A DNA stretch of 64,000 nucleotides, taken from Glandiceps talaboti (Eukaryota > Hemichordata > Enteropneusta > Spengelidae). The notes beneath the pieces are model-generated. The model made no database searches. It was not told the origin of the DNA and worked only from the letters and a program-made list of their open reading frames with translations. Positions 50,574 through 64,000 of the stretch are shown piece after piece. The position numbers and the translations under genes were made by a program. The DNA is taken from assembly GCF_964340395.1 (NCBI RefSeq), contig NC_135558.1, positions 11,289,001 through 11,353,000 on the forward strand, written 5' to 3'. Within the stretch, counting starts at the first letter, position 1. Every line of letters starts with the position of its first letter.

Positions 50574-50765
50574 ATGAGTAAACGGCAAATAACTAATTTC
50601 TTTTCTCCGGCTAGTAAGCCAGGTAGGAGTGATGGAAATGGTGAACAACCCGCTAATGAAAAAAATAATATCGCAACGAGACCGCAGGCAAATTCTGCCT
50701 TCCGAAATACTTTCCACGCAAGGCCTTTCGTTGTTATGGCGGCAAATTTGCACTTCCGTATGTGA
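50574..50765 (+). CDS. Candidate first exon with a PCNA-box-like N-terminus
   Basis: ATG opens a 63-codon frame starting MSKRQITNFFSPASKP. A good donor (CCAG|GTAGGAG at 50621-50622) follows codon 16, so the coding exon may end there. N-termini of the type KRxITxFF occur in PCNA-binding repair and replication proteins (UNG2, MSH6 and LIG1 types) and at the start of some hAT/ZMYM-type transposon proteins. No downstream exon was recognised within the window. The frame lies inside the possible 3.7-kb element and is probably a remnant or an incomplete gene. Confidence 0.25.
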   Translation: MSKRQITNFFSPASKPGRSDGNGEQPANEKNNIATRPQANSAFRNTFHARPFVVMAANLHFRM

Positions 50766-51744
50766 TCTGTGCACTGTGTGCATGTCTGTAGTACTGTACA
50801 TGTAACAATATCAGTATTTATCAAATCTCGTATCGTCTTTACTTTAATTTATTTGAACTGAACAATCTTCAGAGGAATAAGTGTGGCGTAGACATTCACT
50901 GGTAAAAAAGTCAAAAATGATTCACGCAATAGTCAACTTCCAAACACTTACGGCACTCAGTGGTGAAATGACCCAATATATGTTATCAATTTCACATCGC
51001 ACATCAGTCGTCTGCTATGAAATATTTCAGTAAACCAAACGAAAAAAAAATCCTACCGAACACTAATTGTACGTAATGATTACGTGATGTTGAGAACTAG
51101 CTGCATTTATTTGCAGATTAATTACGTGACACCATCTGACTTGCACATGTAAAACGGGACGGGTTCCCCCAGTCACCCCATTACTTTTCCGAGTACATTC
51201 ACATTCAGTCTCAGTAAAAAACTTCAAGATGGAAATATCGTAAAATTAAAACCCGAGGACAAGTACCTAAAACGTAGACATCAATAGCAACTTTTACACA
51301 AACCATATATTCACAGATACATGTACCTCCAATGCTCACAGCGTTTGAACTTATATGGCTGTGATGCTCATATGTCGGCCAAAATGTACCGTTAAAACTT
51401 ATAATCGGGAGTTAATACAAAGGAAATCCACAAAATCTGAAGAGAATATTTACGCAAATTACTGTGCTATCTCGGCAACAACTTCTTTGATAGCAGTTTC
51501 CGTAAATACGGTGGCGAAGACATCGTGTGCTAAACATAAGGTATCTTTTCAGATCGTAACGAAAACGTATCTCACACGTGTTAAATTTTGGGCAATATGT
51601 GGTGGTTGAATAGCAAATTAACGAGTCTTGTTCTCCTAATAATATTTCGCGTAAGTTTGGCTCTGCAATTCGACAGGAAAACCTAAAAGTAGCAACATTT
51701 TGAAACGGCGTTTTCACTGTGACCTCGGCCATTTGCGTTACCGT

Positions 51745-51860
51745 TGGAGAAATTGTAGCGATTGCTTCCAGTCAAACATCGGAACGGAAAAAGGTACAAA
51801 AACAGAGGAAAGAACCCCAAAATCACAGTACACGCTACAGTTATTGCAGTTAGTATAAGA
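51745..51860 (-). repeat. Solo arm of the 42186-42572 fold-back family
   Basis: Read on the minus strand it shares 'gcaataactgtagcg', 'tttttgtac' and 'gatgtttgactggaagcaa' with the left arm at 42197-42300. The open frame 51412-51732 (minus) starts just inside it and was not recognised. Confidence 0.65.
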
Positions 51861-52343
51861 CATAGTTTGAGTGAACCACATAAATGTTACATGGGAGGAT
51901 GATTCATTGAAGGGATGATGTGGTGTGGTACATCAATAATAATAACAATATTTATGATTCGTTGCCGACTTCAATGTTTTTTTTAATACATTGGTGGTTC
52001 TGAATAAAGATTAGCAAGCTTACCAAAGTGTGATAGTAAAGATGAGTATATAAATACAAACGTGTTTATGCCAACTTATAACCAGTACATGAAATGGTTT
52101 CTTCCGGACAAAGTTTTATGACTTCACCCATGGTGCTACACACCACTATCCTAATAAACAAGAAAGGCCTAAGTACGCGGCGACATCAGTTTACAATACA
52201 TGTATGAACATGTGGCTCGGTAATTGTCGATCGAACTCTCAATATTGCGCACTAATTAGCTGGCAACATGGTAATTTGCTGACCGGGGAAATTAGTGCGA
52301 TGACTGCAATACACCGATTGAGGGCGCTTACACCGGCGTAAAG

Positions 52344-52529
52344 CGTTCACACCTACAACTGAGTACAAGCTAATCCTTTCCTCCGGAGGATCTCCGGAGC
52401 TGAATCAACCAAAACCTCCGCAGTAAAATAATCCACAGATTCTCCGGAGTCGACCATTCACACACGCAAATTACCTCCGGAGTTAATTTAAGTCACTGAT
52501 TCTCCGGAGGATAGGTCCTAGTGTGAACG
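52344..52529. repeat. Cluster of CTCCGGAG palindromes flanked by inverted GTTCACAC
   Basis: CTCCGGAG occurs at 52381, 52392, 52442, 52475 and 52502. 'cgttcacac' (52344) and 'gtgtgaacg' (52521) are inverted at the borders. It is unlike the AT-rich surroundings. It may be a small mobile element or a protein-binding cluster. Confidence 0.55.
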
Positions 52530-53796
52530 GAGTAATATAATGGTGAATGGTCTATGTTTATTATTCACAATGACATGGATATCTCATGAATCTAGGTCTA
52601 CAACTGTATGTGTGCCAGAATGAATGCCCATGGACATGGGTTTAGGGATTGTTTTTTGACTCTGTGAGTATCCTGTTGTCTTACTAATAATAATCAACCT
52701 ATTAAATGCTAAAATGACAAACTCGTGACGTTTACAGAAAAGAACAAATATGGTGCCCTGGAATATCTCACAGAGATTAGGCATTGTTCATGAACATGGT
52801 GTACCTGCGGAGACTACGGCTTGATTATTAACTAATAAGTCAAAAGTGAAGCTAACGTACACATGACTGAGTGATACAGCCCCGGAGATACATCTGTATA
52901 CGAACCACTCAGAGTTTAGTTCAATCATAGAAAATAGTCTTGACTTTATTAGTGGCGAATTTTCATCAAGGACAAACTGAAGGACTTCAAACGGTCAATC
53001 GACTCATATGAGTGTAGCGTTCCACAGCTGTCATCGACAGTGACAAAGCCCACAAATTTCACATAGAACCAAAACGCGAACGTAACCCCGTTAATATGTT
53101 TTTTCTAATCCATTCTGCCGAATCGCACAATACCCCCAGATAAACTTCTCGCTTAGTATTATACTAGATATTTCATTCATTGTATCAGTGGAACCTAAAC
53201 CTACTCTTATCATTAGACACAATATAACCAGACTTAATCCTTCCATAACAAATCAACATTGGGGAAATGATACATAGAAAGTTCCAACATTTTATACTTT
53301 AGGATGATTAAATGTTAGAATGAAATCACATCAAATATTCATGAAGCAACAGGCTGAAAAAAGTATCTTCATTTGAATCTCTGAGTGAAACGTTGGCAGA
53401 TGTTAGCTTACCCTAGAAGGACGGCTGATACTACTGTTTAGTGATCCTAACTGCCAATTTGATTTGTTTAAATACCGAAGGACGGGCGACTTTTAGAAAA
53501 TCAAAATCAAGCTGTGGTATTAAAGTCCTGTCATGTTTAACCCTAGGGTAGACAATGGTCCCTACTCCTGTTATACTTATCAATAGAAAAACGATGACAT
53601 GTCATATACAAATACAAGAAAAGGTCAACTGAGAAAACTGGGTCATTTTGTATGCAGATATTCAGAAGTAACCATTTGAAGTCATTGATTAAAATTCCAC
53701 AGCTAGGAGCTGATGTTCTATGATCGAACCACACACTTCGTTGGTCGAATATTTGATGGATAGCTGATGTGTATTATCCAGTGTACGTCACCTGTA

Positions 53797-54265
53797 GCAT
53801 TAGCGGAATTCTATCCCCCTTCACATACTATATCCTGACGGGACGATTATATACACGCAAATCAGGTACCACAAGTGACAAGATTAAAAGTGAGCGGTTG
53901 AGTGATTGATTGGTAAAATTTTGGGTATATCATTTAATAAACGTTAAAATATACATTTAATACAAATCTCAATCGGTTATACGGACAAAAGAGCTGCAAC
54001 AGCTCTGCAAAACTGTTGGTCCTTTTGAAAATCTACCGTTCTCGGGCCGACATTAATATTTCATATATATGCCGGTTATCAAAGTCATTAAGTTGTCAAA
54101 AGTCATAGACTCAGAAAATATTTGGGAGATAGGTTTGATAGTTGATAGTGACATTCCTCAGGGTGTCAATAAAAAGAGAATTCTAGGAAATATAACGACT
54201 GATTCAACCATACCTTATACTGTCGTTGCGATGTTGCTGCATAGACCAACATTTGTAAAATAATA
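53797..54265. repeat. Segmental duplicate of 41503-41910
   Basis: See the partner segment. The copies differ by small indels and substitutions. Both lie about 3 kb downstream of exon 4 of a sulfotransferase gene (B or C). Confidence 0.8.
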
Positions 54266-55139
54266 CACCGTCAATGCTAAGAGTTACGAATCATGTGACA
54301 GCTGGACGTTTGCTGAAGTAACGAAAGAAAGGTATCCATAGAGTATCCATTAATCCTCCAATCTGATTCTACTTGTGGTTTGCACACTACAAACAATCCA
54401 GTACGTGAGTTTATAGATGTGATGTCAGTATTAGTTTGAATATGGAGAGTTTGCACTTTCAATTTCAAAGTAACAGCCAGTGATTTACAAAGAATTGTGA
54501 TATTTTTGTTCTCCAATATCCAAAAACCTAGTCTAATATGTAATAGGAATGGCAATGGTTTTGATATTAGGAACTGGGAAAGTAATTTTCATCAATTATG
54601 TATTGTAGGCGTCTCTATTATATAGTTTTCAAATTTGGCAAACCTTGCGTAGAAGAGGCCTGATGTACACTAGAGCGAGGAATTCTACAATTACGGAAGT
54701 ATCACCCATTTGGGCAATGCCTCATGGGAGAAAAAACCAACGAGCTCCAAATCGCATGACATAATAGCCCCAGCATTGTTTTGGGTAATGTTTAAAACGA
54801 TTAGGAGCTCAACATTTTCAAAATATTAATAAAATGGTGACTTGTTTTTTAGTATCACTTCACTGGTTGATAGTATCTTCTTAGAGGATTTCGTATAGGT
54901 ACTAATGAAGACTTAGTGAATGAAGCAAATAACCAGCATTTACTAGTACCTTTATATACGGTAATTTTACTTTGACGGACAATATAGATTCTGATGCAGA
55001 ACACTGTGTAAACAAATTATATTACAAGTTATGGAAATTGACTAACAATCTCACCTATTTTATTATTTTTCTTATCTTTTCATACTATTGTCTAAAGCAA
55101 AGAAAATGAGTTACAGATTTAAAGAGTTACTTTCAATAA

Positions 55140-55829
55140 TTGCTGTACATGATATTGAACATACTATGTGTGTAATTATCCATAATTCCTGTACATGATA
55201 TTGAACATACTACGTGTGTAATTATCCATAATTGCTGTACATGATATTGAACATACTACGTGTGTAATTATCCATAATTGCTGTACATGATATTGAACAT
55301 ACTACGTGTGTAATTATCCATAATTGCTGTACATGATATTGAACATACTACGTGTGTAATTATCCATAATTGCTGTACATGATATTGAACATACTACGTG
55401 TGTAATTATCAATAATTGCTGTACATGATATTGAACATACTACGTGTGTAATTATCCATAATTGCTGTACATGATATTGAACTTACTACGTGTGTAATTA
55501 TCCATAATTGCTGTACATGATATTGAACATACTACGTGTATAATTATCAATAATTGCTGTACATGATATTGAACATACTACGTGTGTAATTATCCATAAT
55601 TGCTGTACATGATATTGAACATACTACGTGTGTAATTATCCATAATTGCTGTACATGATATTGAACATACTACGTGTGTAATTATCCATAATTGCTGTAC
55701 ATGATATTGAACATACTACGTGTGTAATTATCAATAATTGCTGTACATGATATTGAACATACTACGTGTGTAATTATCCATAATTGCTGTACATGATATT
55801 GAACTTACTACGTGTGTAATTAAGAAGTA
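55140..55829. repeat. 46-bp satellite, 15 copies (downstream of gene C)
   Basis: The phase-marking 'ttgctgtacatgatattgaa' recurs every 46 bases from 55140 to 55784 with rare substitutions (for example 'ttcctgtac' in copy 2, 'tatcaataa' in some). The matching site by gene B has 2 copies. Confidence 0.95.
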
Positions 55830-55949
55830 TTAAGCTCTAATGCCCACATAATGCACAAATTATGTAAATGATAAACTAGTCTCTCTTAAACTATACCTAC
55901 AATGGCACAATGACAAAAAGTCTCTAGACACAAATGAAGACTGTAAATA

Positions 55950-56310
55950 TTAAGTACTGTCGTTGGCGATGCTCTGACAGTTTGCACTGAACAGTCGTTA
56001 TCTGTGCTGCAATAGTCAATACAGGACACTGGTGGCAGTTCGATAGTGTACACTTGGCAGTCGTTAGTGTTTCTTTGCTAAACTACGCTGTATAGTCATT
56101 AGTGGTGTTTTCATAGTCTACGCTGGGCCGTCGTTGGTGGCACTTCTATAGTCTACACTGGAATGTATTGTCGTTACGGGCCCTTTCATACGCTACAGTG
56201 TACAGTCGTTAGCGGCACTTTCATAGATGACACTGGTCAGTCGTTGGTGGTACTTTGGTAGTTTTCATTGGGCAGTCATTGGCAACACTCCAATAGACTA
56301 TGTGAACTAA
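55950..56310. repeat. Degenerate 3'-flank repeat, gene C side
   Basis: Units such as 'cagtcgttggtggtactttg' and 'gtcgttggtggcacttctat'. Homologous to the fields after genes A and B. Confidence 0.75.
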
Positions 56311-56340
56311 TGACTATATTTTAACGTCTAACTCTACTGT

Positions 56341-56345
56341 TTTAT

Positions 56346-56346
<1 letters not shown>
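56341..56346 (-). terminator. Poly(A) signal overlapping the stop codon of sulfotransferase C
   Basis: Same TAAATAAAA arrangement as gene A. Confidence 0.6.
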
Positions 56347-63062
<6,716 letters not shown>

Positions 63063-64000
63063 CTTGTCTCACAATAAACCGGTACTCTGGATCAAAAACA
63101 ATATTGAACTTCATGTAGATTTTCAGGTAGATAATGCTACGTAATGTTATATATAGTGTACTAAATTAAAGTAAATGCCTTTTGGTCATAAGGACCAATA
63201 GGTAGCAAAAGCTATTGGTCCTTACTCGATACAGTTTATTAACCTTTATCTACTGCTAACTTTAAAATACAACATATTGTCTTTTGCTGTAATAGAACAA
63301 AAGAGAGTAACAGAGTAGTTGAATACCCAAAACAATTTATTTCACATCATTATCTTTCTTTTTGAGTGGACTCGGCTGTTACCAGCTGTTCATACTGGCA
63401 AAAACCATATACCACAACAACCAAAGAGGTCCGTCCCATAAAGTCAAGGAAATTTGAGATACCTGTCAGTACACGCTCTGTGGAAAATACAACTCTTGAG
63501 GTTGTTTGACTGCCTAGTTGGTGCCCTCTTTTACTGTCAATATCGTAACAAAATGATACCATTGTGTGACCTCATGTATACCAAATAATGACAAATCAAC
63601 TCCAAATTAATAATGTAACGCAAATAACTTTAAAAAAATCACAGATGTGTTTGCAAGAACTGAAGGTTCTTGACGTTAGAGAATTATCAGTATTAAAAAG
63701 TGCACATTTATAAAGTGAATGTAAATGTTGTTAAAACATCACTCACAGCACAGACATATGAAAAGCATTTCCTATTACAGTGTCCCCGGAAGACTGTTAC
63801 AGACGACAATTTCTTTAAACGCAAAAGTCTTCTGAGTCGAAAATAAGTTCTGGGAAATTATGTCTAATAAAATAATTTTGATAACTTGCATACAATAACA
63901 ATGTATTGAATATAGTAATTCAATACTTATACTGGCAGATCAGCGTTTGTGAGTGCACGTGCGGACAGATGACGTCATTACAGTAAATTCAATGATACGG
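63063..64000 (-). promoter_or_regulatory. Upstream region of sulfotransferase C, conserved with gene A
   Basis: Homologous to 38756-39510 over several hundred bases and presumably contains the promoter. No gene was seen here; the open frame at 63350-63562 is not recognised. Confidence 0.5.

Larger units (their letters stand above)
49600..53300. mobile_element. Possible 3.7-kb element bounded by inverted repeats
   Basis: 'aactttctatttatcatatt' ... 'agtttaggttccactggta' (about 49615-49745) is matched, inverted, by 'tatcagtggaacctaaacct' ... 'gatacatagaaagtt' (about 53180-53285). The interior is more CpG-rich than its surroundings and contains the MSKRQITNFF open frame. No transposase was recognised, so the call is tentative. 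Confidence 0.35.
47979..56345. other. Spacer between sulfotransferase genes B and C
   Basis: Holds a fold-back element (48645-49085), a 3.7-kb block bounded by distant inverted repeats (49600-53300) with a candidate first exon (50574-50765), a CTCCGGAG cluster (52344-52529), the duplicated segment 53797-54265, the 15-copy 46-bp satellite and the degenerate 3'-flank repeat. No complete gene was seen. Confidence 0.5.

Noticed and set aside
51412-51732. 106-codon minus-strand frame starting MAEVTVKTPF
   Set aside because: Begins next to a solo arm of a fold-back repeat, no recognised family, no convincing splice partners.
55140-55829. CRISPR-like array (regular 46-bp period)
   Set aside because: No unique spacers, units abut directly, animal genome: a plain satellite. 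The same applies to 7330-7650.

Overview
The window is nuclear DNA from an intron-rich, AT-rich animal genome. It has GT-AG introns, short exons, abundant microsatellites, fold-back transposon relics and a tRNA-derived SINE-like element. Gene content and repeat style suggest a marine invertebrate, perhaps a non-vertebrate deuterostome; I cannot fix the phylum from sequence alone. Exon boundaries below were worked out by hand from open frames, AG/GT sites and phase agreement.

Layout. (1) 1-1.5 kb: last two exons of an unidentified coiled-coil protein gene on the + strand. (2) 4.6-9.2 kb, minus strand: a complete five-exon OGG1 gene (8-oxoguanine DNA glycosylase, 364 aa) ending in a basic tail encoded by two tiny exons. 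(3) 10.9-27.8 kb, plus strand: a complete RAD54B gene (24 coding exons, 1009 aa, SNF2 DNA translocase). OGG1 and RAD54B are head to head, 1.76 kb apart ATG to ATG. (4) 28.4-63.1 kb, minus strand: three complete tandem paralogues (290, 294 and 295 aa; four exons each, identical phases) of a type II membrane sulfotransferase related to the catalytic domain of WSCD1/WSCD2, but without WSC domains. Relics of further copies lie at 28.4 kb and 61.5 kb. The spacers are filled with dispersed repeats, satellites and long inverted-repeat elements.

Most unusual signals. Tandem duplications start at exon ends and carry the splice donor or the stop codon at four places: OGG1 exon 2 (a 37-bp minisatellite whose unit encodes the catalytic-lysine motif plus the donor), RAD54B exon 9, RAD54B exon 19 and the RAD54B stop codon. 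At least seven kinds of element with inverted ends occur in one 64-kb stretch. A 46-bp satellite has 2 copies beside one sulfotransferase gene and 15 beside its sister. The poly(A) signal overlaps the stop codon in two sulfotransferase genes and lies inside the reading frame of the third.

Functionally there are two themes: DNA repair (base excision by OGG1, homologous recombination by RAD54B, possibly sharing a promoter region) and an expanded family of probable Golgi sulfotransferases. No operon-like, CRISPR, phage or prokaryotic features are present.
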